From positions 15,872,001 to 15,936,000 of the forward strand of contig CM121341.1 of assembly GCA_051530055.1 (NCBI GenBank): DNA of 64,000 nucleotides. Reading direction: 5' to 3'. The stretch comes from Neoechinorhynchus agilis (lineage: Eukaryota; Acanthocephala). The translations under genes and the position numbers were made by a program. The notes under the pieces were generated by a model. It ran no database searches and was not told the DNA's origin. It worked only from the letters and a program-made list of their open reading frames with translations. This document shows, piece by piece, positions 12,375-23,874 of the stretch (position 1 is the stretch's first letter; the number at the start of each line of letters is the position of its first letter).

Positions 12375-12436
12375 ATTTTAGATTCTGAAGAAGGCCAGCG
12401 AGCAGGCCGAAAATTCAAATTGATAAATTACAATCT
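12375..12436 (+). ncRNA. Hammerhead-ribozyme-like motif at the PLE right end
   Basis: CTGAAGA (12385-12391) is followed by a stem-II hairpin GGCC(93-96)/GGCC(105-108), GAAA (12109 + 300, i.e. 12409-12412 by the base count used here), a possible 4-bp stem III (AATT/AATT) with a 10-nt loop, then UA and a flank AATCT that can pair with AGATT just before CTGAAGA (stem I). This is the type I hammerhead order. One base at the expected cleavage junction is extra or unpaired, so activity is uncertain. Hammerhead motifs are established features of Penelope-like elements. Confidence 0.5.
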
Positions 12437-14880
12437 TTCTTCGCCAAGTCCTTCATTACACGATGTAGACAATTTGCCTGATGATCTCAAAAGCCGGCTT
12501 AAGGGTTTTACCTTATTCTGTACGCTTCCCTTCTCACGGAACTCTCAAGCTTTACTGTCGATGTCCAAATCATGTCGTTGTCCCCATAAGATCTCTGAAT
12601 ACACTTCTTCAGAGCTCTTTTCGCGGCAAGAAGTTACTACTGGGCAATTTTTACATAAGACCGATGAAAATCTACCTCTCTCATAATAAGATACTGTTGA
12701 AGAATGTGCTTGCGTCCGATGTCGATTACTGTTTTGGCGATTTTAATGACCCCTCTATGAAGTTGATCAATGCCATTATACATTCTGGGATGTCAAATAA
12801 TCTCATTTTAAGCTCCCGGCCCTACTTTTACCAACGGTAGGACACATTCCTTCCTAGACTTGTGCATGTGGCGGCAAAAGTCCTTTTTGAAGCCCAGGAT
12901 CGTGGCTCAGAGGACCTCCTTTTCAATCGCTGGTCATGACATTCTAGTCTGGGAAATTGGTGATAATATTCTTTTATCGCGTAGGTTTAAAATGAGTTCT
13001 TTGAATATGCGCCTCTTTAATGCCACCATCGAATTGTGCTGTGGTATGGGTATGATCGATAGTCTTGAGGAAATTAACGATTTTTGGCCAAGTCCAGTGA
13101 CACCATCTTGACTACGGTTACCAAGTCCATTGGTCCGCTAGTGCACAAACTAAAATTACTATCGCTTTACGGTAATGAAATGTTTAAAGCTAATGCTTGC
13201 GGTGATAGGGATGTTTTCAAGTTTTGGTCGTCTTTATATTGATCATGCAGGGCTCGTTTCCAAATTATACAAGACTCCAAAAAACTCAGTTCCTTTTTAC
13301 CTTTCTATTCTCCTTGGTTGAAGATGATCTCTCGTAAGAAATTTTTTCCCTGGAAAAAGGCTGCAGCCCATTGGATCAAGTCGTCCGAGATGAATAATGT
13401 GATTGGCACTCTATGCAGCGAACACGCTAACGGGGCTATTACTCCTGTGCTTATTAACTTTATGCCCATTAAGCCTCGTCGGTTTGACATCGGTCTGAAT
13501 GATTTCGTGAGGTAGTGGGGTTCGAAAAATCTTACCTCTAATAATGGGTCTTCCCGTGCTTTAAGGCTACTAACGTTATTAGCTATATAAACATCACGTG
13601 TTTGGCCCGATTCATGTTGTTGGCTCCCACGGAGGAATAGGCTACGATTAACATCGCTAAGCGAATTTTTCTTTGCAAAAAAAGGGGGAGAGCGGTGGTC
13701 ACGTCTGGGGATGTTAGCACCATCTCTATTCAGAATGTGCTTGTTTCGATTTACGAAAGGGTACTTGCTAAGGGCATTTTAAAATTTGCTTGTAAACACC
13801 ATCTCATTGATGATCGTTGCTATGATTTCGTGCCTGGTAAATCAGTACACACATCGGGGTCACAAATCTTACACGGTTTCTCAAATCATCCCCAATCTAT
13901 GAATATACTGATATCCTTCGATGTCTCGAAGGCGTTCGACAATATCAGTACGGATTTCATCCTGAACATTTTAAGGTGCTTTCATTTCCCTAACAATTTG
14001 ATAGCCAGAGTACATAACACCTTAAAATCTAAGCGTTTTTTCTTCGCTGATGACCCTGAGGGGACTATATTTTACTTATTCATCGCATCTCCCCCTCTCT
14101 ACCTCCACAACATAGACGAGCTCAACCATCTCATTTCCTCGTTCTCCACCCTAAACCTCTCTTTAAATTTTTCCAAATCTTTTGAGCTTATCTCCCACAT
14201 TTCCAAACGCAATCTTATCCCCGCTCCTCTCCCTCTCCTCATCCAACGCTCCTCTTCTCTCCGAATACTGGGCCTGATTTTACAAGAAAACCTTGAATGG
14301 GATGCCCACATTTCATTTACACTCTCTAAAGTAAACCCTCGTCTTTACCTTCTCAAACTCCTCCAGCTTCTCGGCGTATCCCCTAAACACCTTGCCCACT
14401 TTTATCTTTCTGCCATCGCCCTTTCCGCCAATGCTCTCCATTCCCTCGAAACCTTCCACAAGAGAGCAACGAGAATATGCTGGACTTCACTCCCTTCCCT
14501 CGACGCCCACCTCCACTCCATTTTCTCCAAAAACGCCCTCCGTCTTCTTCAACCATCCCAACAATTTTCTTCCCTCATCTCTAAATACTCTTCCTTCGTA
14601 AACACACGTAACTCCAACCTTTTTCATTCCCCCCTCGCTCGTACCAACCTATACCAAAAATCTTTCTTCCCCAAGTCCAATCTTTCCTTAATAACCGGAG
14701 AACAAGGGAAAACTCCCAATCGGTCATCTCCTGTACAAAGCCTCCGATCGCACATTAACGCACCTTCAAAGACAAGTCCCACCTCCCTTGTCTTCAACAT
14801 CAGTCATCCAGACACCTTCAGCAAAGATAGATGCTGGCAAGTGTGTGGATCGTGCATTTTTTACATTAATTAATAAAACT

Positions 14881-15625
14881 TGTTTATATATATGTCGATA
14901 ATATAAAAGAAATTGAAACTTTTCGAGCCCCATGAATAAATCGTTTATGGGGTTTGGTGGAATACTCTTTACATTGCACGCATTCTACATTCTCGGAGTT
15001 CATTTGGAAGCGCAAACTGAATTCAATTGAGCAATTTATAATATAGTTTTTAACCTAATAAATGAAAGGTCATACCTTGAAGCAATTTAAAATCGTATTT
15101 CTTTGGTTATTCGATTACTAACGTTTTTGTTCAGTAAGGTATACAGTTTCTACGGCGTTGCATTTCGAACCGCTATGTTTATTCAACGCTTTTTAACTGT
15201 TATAAACTTCCTTCAGCTATCGCAACTTAACTTTAATAACTCTTAATTATAGAAAACGAAGCGTTTGAGCAAAAGAAACTAGTGATTGATATGGAATGTG
15301 ATAGTCATAGCTAAACTAATCAAAAAACACTTAAAATTAAAATTTGCTGTTTAATTCTTATAACCTTCAATGATTAAACCAAATAAGTAAGTCAACTTCC
15401 TACCATTTAGACGCGCTGAGCAATTTTAAACATCTTTGTTCGAGTAAAAGGATGATCTTTGTACATAAGCGAAACTGCTCACAAATTAAACTCATGCATT
15501 AATAAAAACTTGTGTTACAAGAGCTGATCGCCAGCGCTAATTTAGTCCGCAATAAACACAAAACGCAGAACTTTAAAATACTCAGTTCACCTGGTGAATG
15601 AATATACAATCGACTATAGAATTTT
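14881..15625. other. No gene recognised
   Basis: AT-rich sequence between the LINE 3' end and the SINE pair. Nothing supported on either strand. Confidence 0.5.
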
Positions 15626-15629
15626 AAAT

Positions 15630-15905
15630 ATGTTAATAATAATGGCCGCATGGGCACACAGTCCACCGATTTCGGTTTGGGAAGTGCTGGTCTACGCTCA
15701 ATGTCCCAAGATGCTACGGTTATAAGCTTGTACATTCCTCCAGATTCTTAGATACCTCCAGGAGGCGGGACTTATCAGTGAGTTTCCTCCCTTCAGCAGT
15801 ATTTCGTCCCCTTTGGTTGTGCGTCATCGGCGATAACGGATTCGAACCAGTCGACCCTAAATGAGATCAGTAGCATTAGTCCACTTGACCACCTCAGCAC
15901 AACTA
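15630..15905 (-). mobile_element. tRNA-headed SINE, minus strand
   Basis: Read on the minus strand from about 15905: GTGCTGAGGTGGTCAAGTGG (TGGTCAAGTGG fits a pol III A box), then about 35 nt later GGTTCGAATCC, a perfect B box. A body of about 200 nt follows (GCCGATGACGCACAACCAAA ... CTCCTGGAGGTAT ... GGACTGTGTGCCCATGCGGC). No 3' acceptor strand pairs with the 5' end, so this is a tRNA-derived SINE, not a tRNA gene. The body is repeated in opposite orientation at 15934-16160. Confidence 0.75.
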
Positions 15906-15933
15906 CGGAATGTACAAACTTCGCCACTTTAGC

Positions 15934-16160
15934 CCGCCGATGACGCACAACCAAAGGGGACGGAATACTGCCGAAAGGAGGAAACACTGATGAGTCTCGC
16001 CTCCTGGAGGTATTTGAGAATCCGGAGGGATGTACAAACTCGTATACCGTACGGTCTTGGGCATTGAGGGCAGACCACCGCTTCTGAAACCGATATCGAT
16101 GGACTGTGTGTCCATTCGGCCATGTATGGAAAAAATAAAACATATCTATAAAATAAATTC
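15934..16160 (+). mobile_element. Second SINE copy, plus strand, head-truncated
   Basis: From GCCGATGACGCACAACCAAA at 15936 the sequence follows the body of the neighbouring minus-strand SINE with scattered substitutions, ending near TGTGTCCATTCGGCC and an A/T-rich tail (AAAAAATAAAA). The tRNA-like head is absent. The two copies lie head to head with about 30 bp between them, forming an inverted repeat of about 200-bp arms. Confidence 0.75.
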
Positions 16161-18053
16161 GATCTGTGCTTTTTACAGTAGATATTCCAGTGCTAAGAAT
16201 AAACTCAAGAAAATATGTGAAGGCGCTTGATTAACGATCCACAGTTTGGCAAAATATACCAGGATGGACATTGTCATTTGTATTAATTCTGAGGTGTGAT
16301 TTTTTGCATCTCAGAGCGACGACAATGATTGCAGCTCATTTCAGCAAGATCGCAAGTTTGTAGTGATCAGTGCCATTCGCGCAAGTGTGTTTTATATTTT
16401 GGGCGAAATCGATAGCGTTTCGTATTTATCACAATCAATCTAAATTTTCCAACGAAATCAAGATTTCAAAGACGTGTTATCTGCACGCGAATTTCTATTT
16501 CCTATGTTAGTGCGTGTGCTAGGTTTTCTCAGAATAGTCCTCATGCTGAGCAAATGGCTAAAGGATTTAATATCCGCATAATTAAAGTTCGTTAAAAGCA
16601 TTCCATTTCCACTCGTATTGTTCTGAATGCTAAATACAACACGGAGCTTTTTAACATAATTGTAACGAGTAATGTGAACACCCTTTATTACAAACTTCAA
16701 ACTACCATAATGAATAACAGTGTTCTTATCGCGAGCGCGGTTAAAAGGAATTTCTCAAGGTTGAGAGGGGCAATCAAGGGTAAAGAGCACAAATCACATA
16801 TTGCGCGTGTCGCCTTTCTCGCAATTGGGAATAAAACCAACCGCAGTTGAATTACTCATGAATAAACCTCCATCCCGCGGGGTTTTGGATCGACTTTTCG
16901 AATTTTGCTTTAAGTCAACCCCACACAATCTAGATTTAATGCACCATTTATTCCACCTGCAGCTTCAGTTCCTCGTTGTATGTTATTCATGCGTGTAGAA
17001 AGAGGTCTTGGAATCTTTAAATGCGAAACTCATCCTTGTTTAGAACTTCACTCCTCGTCGTTGCATGAATAAACCACTTCCTTCGTATACGTATTTGTCA
17101 AACAAGCCTCAAAAAGTCAACAGATCCAGTTTGTTTAGAAGGGCATTTAAGTATAAAGCAATTCGATAATGCGGATTCGGTGTTATGCTCCTTGACCAGA
17201 GACTTAGATTGATCGCCATTGATTACAAGAGAGCAGATTGCGGAAATTCACTATTGTGTCGCTAGTGTAATTCTTGTTCAGGGCACCATGAAACCTAAAT
17301 GCTAAGCGGATGTTTTAATTGCCATATTGTGGACTTTTATATATATTCGTTGAACAAACACACTTAACGACAAAGAACCATAGTAAATGCGACGCCCACA
17401 ATTAAACCAAAAAATTTATATTTGGCTCAACTTTCGCAATATCAGAAAATCTATCTTAAGTACTCACATAGGTAAACTTTCCAACGCATTTTATTCCCTT
17501 CTTTTGGAAATTACTGATCCATCAGACTTGTGGCATCAGATTTCAGTGTACTTTTGTTCTTGGGTATCCATTAGCATCCAACGCGGTTCTGCCGATGCAA
17601 AGAAGTTTGGCACTAAAATGGTGGCCCCAGTGAGTGAAATTGTTTTGGTGCAACTAGAGCTCGATTGGTTGCCAAAGTACGGTTCAATCACAAATGCGGG
17701 TGGTCTATTTCGTAGGAAAAGTGAAAAATTGTTCCGACGAACACATGCACTTACCTCCGAATCACTTGCTCGTCTCGTCTACAAAGAGCATAAATAGCTA
17801 TTTCGTTCCTACAATGCACTGCTGAGATCACCCAAATTTGCATTCCAAAGCTGCCCTGCAGGTGCCATATCCATGGATGCATGGAGCGCTCTTTAACGCA
17901 CATTACTGACATCAATGAAGATCATCATTGCTAATATATCAACGCATGCACTTGCTCGTTGAATGCGATGAACGAACGTTCTTTTATAAGACTAAACTTG
18001 GAGTGTTTAATGAATCTCGAACCACTTTCATAGATATTTTGGCGGCAATAGGC
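16161..18053. other. No supported gene; possible retroelement remnant near 17.4-17.8 kb
   Basis: A plus frame at 17387-17797 contains SISIQRGSAD, which resembles the ISVAIQRGNA block at the end of restriction-endonuclease-like LINE proteins, but the rest is not convincing. A minus frame at 16458-16700 has no recognisable content. Confidence 0.35.
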
Positions 18054-20127
18054 ATGGCTGGAACTGTATATTGGTCTTCGATCGGTGTACTTCTCGCTTT
18101 CTTAACTCTCCAATCCACCGTATTCATCCAATGTTCATCCAAGGGCGTTAGGCGCAATTTAGCAGTAAGCGATATTTGTTACGATGTTAATGCCAAGCTA
18201 ATGTATCTCATTCACATCGACCGTGATCAGTATTTTAAGCAAATTCACAGAGGTAGGAAGGAGCTTCTAAAGTTGAAAATTGCGTATTCCTTAACTTCTA
18301 TTTTGAAAAAACTACGAATAGACACCAAATCTGAAATGATATGCAAATCAACCCAAACTACATGCTGCCCGAGTGACCTGATACAGAATTATCAGACTGC
18401 AGTAAGTGCACAAATGTCAATCCTCCTAAAACGAGAAGCCATGTCGATCAGACAAAAATTACATCGAATCTTCAAAATAATATCCAGTTAGTCTTTACTT
18501 TCCTAACATTGTATTTCGCTTCCTTTAGGTAGTCGAATTATGTTCGATGAATTGCTCAGAGGTTACTTTGATTGCCATGCTAGCAGAACAAAACTTTTTC
18601 AATACGTAAACATCATATTACCCACAAAGGAATTAAATGCGACTTATCTTCTATCACACGCAATACCAATAGGCGGATCAGAAGTCATAAGAGTACTTAA
18701 GAATATTTCTATGGAGTCATATTTTCAAGAAGCAAAACTAACGTTACCACCACTACGTAAATGCATCCGAGATCACCTCTCATCGGACACTCGAATCGAT
18801 TTAGCAGCCATGTGTTTGCTCTGAACTAAACTAGGACAGAACGATCACAACTTAGTCGATGATAGTCAAATGTCATATTATAGCTTAAGATATATTGAAA
18901 GCACTCTTCGAACCGTAGACTCAGTTCTAGAATTGATCGAGCAAACGAAACTTACGGATTCATGCCTGTCATCTGTGACTCTCATGGATTTATGTGTATT
19001 TTGTCGAACGAGTAAACGGGGAAAACGAATGTTTCTAAATTCATTTAGGACCAATATGAACCGAAGAGATCATGAAACTGAGATAAAAGATCGTCGCATT
19101 TGTCTTGGATACTGCCGAAATGTAGTTCGAGGCTGTTTCTTTACCCATATATCAACTGCTCAAGAACTCAGTGAAGACATTGCGGATTTGGTTGATCACT
19201 GGTCCATTAAGAACTCACTTCCTGTTGACCATTATGCAACTGTCAGTATCGGTCTATCGTTTTAAGCTAATAAACTAGAGATCGTTATTTTACAAAAGAT
19301 TTCACTGGATTTCGTCCGTAAAATACGTTTAGTGATACCTTCAATTCTCTCAAGCACAATTGAAATGTCGAATAACTGCCATAGAGCTTTAGGAGTAGCC
19401 GATATGCCGCTAACTGCTCCACCGATTCCTACATTGAACGCATTTAAAAAACCAGTATTAGGGTCAATGTTTATGGAGTCATGCGTTAACGGCACAAATG
19501 AGTACGTGAGCCGATTAAGAGAAATAATGCTGACACTTGCGAAGCACGATACAAACCTCTGGCAGGAGATTAAGGATATCGAGATTCGGCTTAGTTCACT
19601 CAAGACAGAAATCGACCAAATATGCATTGATCAGTTCGATGTGGAGTACAGTGATAACGGTTGCTGGTTCGGATCGATTCATGGAAAGTAAGTGTAGAGA
19701 GAGTAATCGTTTTTATCAATTATATTGTCGAAGTTATTCGAGACAAGTATTCGATCCGGTTTCAAGTAACACAACTATGTTATCAGAAACGCCAGTATTT
19801 CCTAACAAAAACGGACAATTGAACGAACTTCTAAAGCATATAAAATTGCAAATTAATTCATCGGCAGAAGTGGTAAGTGTTCAAAATGCATCCCGTCGTG
19901 CAGCACTTTCACGATTAATGCAACATTTCGCACAGGCTCGAGCGATTTTGAAAGATTACGATTATGATAAACACAAGGAATCGGTGTATGAAGAATCAAT
20001 TACGGATTTTATCCCTGCAATGGATAGAGGAATCTCGGAACAAAAGGCACAGTCAAATGCATGGGCATTACATGGGTGTGCATGGATTATCGGATTATTC
20101 ACATTAGCCGTAAAATGGGCTGCTTGA
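18054..20127 (+). CDS. Glypican-type heparan-sulfate proteoglycan core protein
   Basis: Cell-surface, GPI-anchored co-receptor family. Frame-consistent exons: 18054-18164, 18240-18486, 18529-18756, 18835-19241, 19299-19687, 19734-20127 (591 residues, all phases close; the first intron is optional because the frame is open through it). Seen: signal peptide (SIGVLLAFLTLQSTVFIQC), the N-terminal IC...TCC pair, the cysteine block DLCVFCRTSKRG ... CLGYCRNVVRGC (glypican signature), a C-terminal-domain CW motif (DNGCWFGSIHG), and a hydrophobic GPI-signal tail (WALHGCAWIIGLFTLAVKW). Oddity: I see no Ser-Gly dipeptide in the last exon, where glypicans usually carry heparan-sulfate attachment sites. 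Confidence 0.85.
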
Positions 20128-21444
20128 TTGTTTTTATTAAATGTATATCAAAAGGACTTTAAAGTGTCAAAGTTTATTTGTTGTCAACATAGATTCCTTT
20201 TTAACATTTAAACATAGTTCTGTTTATACAGCTTAGCGAACAGATGCGACAGTAATAGATGAAGTATTAAGTGTATAAGGGTGAAAATAAAGAAGTATAT
20301 AAATTTGTGACCGAAAAAAAATTTGAGGAGTGAATCCGATAAAATGATCAACACAAAAGGATTTCTAATATAGTTTCCTAAGTTAATCATTGCGGATAAC
20401 GCAGTGCAGAAAAACTCCAAGAGAATTTCAACAAGAAGAAATTAAATTGTCTTCGTTTTACTCATTTTAGGCAGAATGTTTTAAATAAGTGAGTAAGCCA
20501 AGATCGCGGTCAAACGTCTCGTTTCTCTCGTTAAAAAAGAATCCGAAATGGTTACGAGAGCCTCGGAAGTTCAAATATTGTTTCTAAAAAAAGAGGTACT
20601 CGTTGTTTCATAAAGTATACAGTCCGGGAAAATCACCGATCTGCTTGCTTCTGGACCAATCGAATCGCATGATAAATGACCATCTGAGACTATAATGTTC
20701 CCTATGGTCAGATTTTTTGGCGTTTAGGTGAGAAACCAAAGTTTGATATTTTGGAAATTCGTCTTTGATGCCCCCTGGAATGCATCCCCCAATAGAAAAA
20801 AAAAGATAAATGATGCAGATTCGTTTGCGTGAGATTACAACGTGATTTATTGAAAGGCCTCAAATTAAAAGACAAGTATAGAGCGCTAATGGAATAAACC
20901 ACTCTTAAATAAAGACATTATTCGAAATTGATTTATCTATGCAATTGAAAATCACGCGAGAATCCGATTATTTCTTTGTTCAATCCAAAGCGTTTGTTCG
21001 ATCAAAATTCGCGGATACAGCTTTTAATTTTCCAGCACACTTACATTTTTGAACTCAACTCATAACCTCAGAATTAGCACTTGCCACTATTTCGTTCATC
21101 GGCACTCACGATTTCCATTTTAAGACTTTCGTTGCTATAAGGATAAAGCGGCACTAGAAACGACCAACCGATGGGTATTAGTCATTTGAAACGTCTCTTA
21201 TTGGTGTTATCGCGCTTAGATCGGTGCACAGAATCGATACACTCCTAGCACTGAAAAGTAGCTTGTTTGTTAAAAAACCTATATTGATCAATTGCGTTCT
21301 CAGTAACTCAATTCGGTCCTTGTTCCATCTATGGACTTATTTTGCGCTCAGCGACTACTAGAATTTGTTGTTTTAGCTTGCTCCCGCACTCTTTTAAATC
21401 TTTGATTTTGGGATATTCACAATGGTACGCCTTTATCAGAATTA
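20128..21444. other. No gene recognised
   Basis: AT-rich spacer. A hydrophobic minus-strand frame at 20208-20420 is not supported by anything else. Confidence 0.4.
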
Positions 21445-21560
21445 TTTTGCAAGTGTTTACGACGTAAGATCGTGCTTGCAAAAAACCTTGTGATAAACGC
21501 GTATAAGATTGTCGGAATATTGGGATCAATAAATTCTTTTAATTTTTCCGCCATATAAAA
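21445..21560 (+). repeat. Dispersed repeat, copy 1 of 3
   Basis: Contains CTTGTGATAAACGCGTATAA, then TCAATAAATTCTTTTAATTT and TTCCGCCATATAAAAAC. Copies 2 and 3 lie at 25959-26045 and 34930-35045. The tail resembles the T/A-rich tail after GAAA in the fold-back elements. Confidence 0.6.
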
Positions 21561-21648
21561 ACGTGAACAATTCAATCTTCAAAGATATTCACAATGTTTA
21601 GGAGAAGAATCAATAACATCCCTAATTGATGGTATTTGTTAGATAACC

Positions 21649-23083
21649 ATGTTCGATCGGAATTTGTCTTCGTTCTCATCAACCGGTTCCAATTTTTTTG
21701 GTTCAGGATCAGTGACTGCAAGAAAAGGCACCGCTGGTATAAAGTTTCAAGCTACCCCTGTCTACGACACTTATCCAAAACAAAAGATTTGCACCATCAC
21801 AGCAATGGTCAGTTTTAAGGACAAAAGCATCGACGAATTACGATTCGAAGATTATGAGGATAATAAGAAATCTAGTGCTACCTCTGTGGCATCCACTTTT
21901 TCTTCGTTCGGCACGCCAGCTCTTAGTACAATTACTACGACTACCACAGCAAGTTTATGGAATTTTGGTTCATCTGTGCAGACAACTAAACCATCTACTG
22001 GATTCGCTTCCTCTTTTTTTGGAACCGGTTCCATATTTGGAAACCCTGAAACTACAAAAACTTCAGCATTTGGTACGCTTAAAAGTTCATCGATATTTCA
22101 AAGTCAACCACAGGCGTCCACGTTTTTAACCTCCGGATCGAGCACACTTAACACTTCAGTGAATGCAGAAAAGACTGATTTTCATGCTGTGCTTCAGAGA
22201 CACGATGAACATTCAAAATACCTTCAAAGACAAATGCTCCTGCAACTAACCTATACACCGTATCCGCGACCTAGCAGATTCGCGCGGGAACTGATGGACA
22301 AGCACGCCCAAAAGATTAGTGAGGAAGATCAACCAAAAGAAAAAGTAGTTGAAATAAGTGGGACGACAAATGAAACTACTACATGTCAGCGAATGTTTAA
22401 CTTTAAACGGGAAATCAATCCATCGATTCCACATGAACATTTGAATCATTGAACCATTGTAGCGTTTTGGTTCTTTGTTCGTTTGGTTCATTGATGAAGA
22501 TCCTTATCAACTATGCGATCCAAAACCGATCGAACACTTGTCAAACCATACAGTCAGATTTCTCAACGATAGTCTAGACGAAACCATATATGCCCTAATC
22601 CTACCGGAATTACAAGAAGTCTACAATGATGTATTCAAGAAAAAACGGAGAAATAAGATCCTTAAGGGGAAATTCAATCCGCATACCATTTCCACGAGAC
22701 CAGGGTATTCTATTCGTCCTTCACTTGCATATTTAAAACTTAATTCTGTAACGAGGAGATGCGTAGTTGAAAACTTTGGAGTTTATCGTGAAGGTTATGG
22801 CTCTATTATTTGGCCTGGATTAACTGACATAACCGATCTAAATATCGATAATAACGTGTTCATTGGGCGGTCTTATGTCATAGTTTATGGTGACCAATAC
22901 ACACCGAAACCTCAACGAGGTCGAGAATTAAATAGACCAGCGGAAATCAATCTATATCAGGTATTTGAAGATGATCTTTCCACCGATGTGGAATTAGGAA
23001 AATATTTGGAATCAATCGGTACTGATTTATTATCTTATGACTTCTTATCTGGTTATCTATCATTTATGGTTGCTGGCTTCTGA
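21649..23083 (+). CDS. Nup98-like nucleoporin ending at the autocleavage position, no Nup96
   Basis: Nuclear pore FG nucleoporin. The ATG at 21649 lies 6 nt after TTGTTAG. Part 1 (to about 22384) holds AGIKFQATPVYDT, the conserved KSIDELRFEDYEDNKK (Nup98 KSLEELRLEDYQ segment), about six FG dipeptides and a basic linker. Part 2 (from about 22472 or 22500, to 23083) is the C-terminal beta domain: TRPGYSIRPSLAYL, YREGYGSIIWPGLTDITDLN, VIVYGD and LNRPAEINLYQV. It ends FMVAGF-stop with AATAAA right after. Metazoan Nup98 is usually made as Nup98-Nup96 and self-cleaves at HF|S; here the protein stops at the Phe and lacks the His. Few FG repeats and no GLEBS motif are seen. Intron choice is open: GTCAGC to AAG (phase 1) or GTAGTT to TAG (phase 0). 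Confidence 0.85.
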
Positions 23084-23874
23084 TGAAATAAATAACTTGC
23101 GAGTAAGCGAACGGTCACTTTAAGTGTGGAAAATAAACACCAATTACTCACCATTTAATCGTCAATTACGCTGCTTTTACGATTATAATATTTTTCACTA
23201 CAAAAGTGGTTACCTAATTCTTTGACGTCCTTGTTTGTATTAAGGAGTTTCTGTTGACGTTTCGCATTTTAACCTTTGAATCTTGATGGTACTCAATTGG
23301 GTGCTATATCAATAAATAATCGAACGCGAAATGATTCTCAAAAATAAAAGTTTTACTAAATTAAGGTACGTTTAATACAATCCTGGATCGTGATTAGTTC
23401 TCGCGGAAACTCATATCCTTTTTTTCTTGTAGCTTATATATTAGATTTGCTTGAAATTGGTCCAACATAGTATGTCATTTAATTGTGTCACAATTACCTG
23501 ATTGTATTTACTAGGTTGCTAAGTTCATTACGATTAGTTCATCTAGTTCGTTTTGAAAACAACTCTTGATAATCCAAAAATCTTACATATCCAATACGAA
23601 AGCAAGCGAACGGTGAAATGTTCTTGAATTCACGAATACGGAGAATCGCGCCAATGTTTTTTATTTATTTGGAGTTTACGCCTCTCGTTGTTAGCCATAA
23701 TGAGTCGTCCCTATAAGTTTAGAACTTCTAAAAATCATAAACGTAATTAATGATGGCGTGCACTAGATTTGCCTTAAAAATCCCCTAAGCGATGTTTCGA
23801 AACTTTTAAGATCGCACTGATTTTATCTGTATGTTCTTTAAAAAAGGTATTTATTCTCCTGTCCATCAATCGGA
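23084..23874. other. Intergenic
   Basis: Spacer between two convergent genes. No supported feature besides the AATAAA near 23087 that ends the Nup98-like gene. Confidence 0.5.

Larger units (their letters stand above)
10779..12452. mobile_element. Penelope-like element (PLE) with long inverted ends, inserted in the LINE
   Basis: Inverted repeats of about 320 bp (about 10779-11100 and 12135-12452) bound the insert; each contains the 3' part of a GIY-YIG coding region and a terminal motif. A minus-strand frame (11541-11194) shows PLE RT text such as TPRMYLLAKVHKSP. A plus-strand frame from 11509 shows the post-RT block (EKSGALPFLDVNIKR) and, at 11916-12362, a GIY-YIG domain (CLDCDQSYIGQTNNMKRR). 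The arrangement is two partial copies facing away from each other, a configuration known for PLEs. The copy is old and incomplete, with several breaks. Confidence 0.85.
9480..14880 (+). mobile_element. Non-LTR retrotransposon (I/Jockey/CR1-like LINE), degraded, interrupted by a Penelope-like element
   Basis: Order on the plus strand: ORF1 with zinc knuckles (to 10755); a nested element (10779-12452); remains of an AP-type endonuclease (12420-13500, with CFGDFND and SIAGHDIL resembling the GDFN and SDH motifs); then RT (13695-14873) with FDVSKAFDNI (motif A), FFADD (motif C) and the downstream ILGLILQENLEWDAHI block. The region between motifs A and C, including motif B, is missing, so this copy carries an internal deletion, and the endonuclease part lacks one continuous frame. 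It ends near 14880 in AATAAAACTTG. Reverse-strand relatives of its 3' end lie at 58.7-59.3 kb. Confidence 0.85.

Noticed and set aside
15830-15905. tRNA gene on the minus strand
   Set aside because: A and B boxes are good, but no 3' acceptor strand pairs with the 5' end and the sequence runs on into a repeated SINE body.
17387-17797. N-terminal glypican exon
   Set aside because: The glypican signal peptide starts at 18054; this frame has no signal peptide and only a weak LINE-like SIQRGSA patch.
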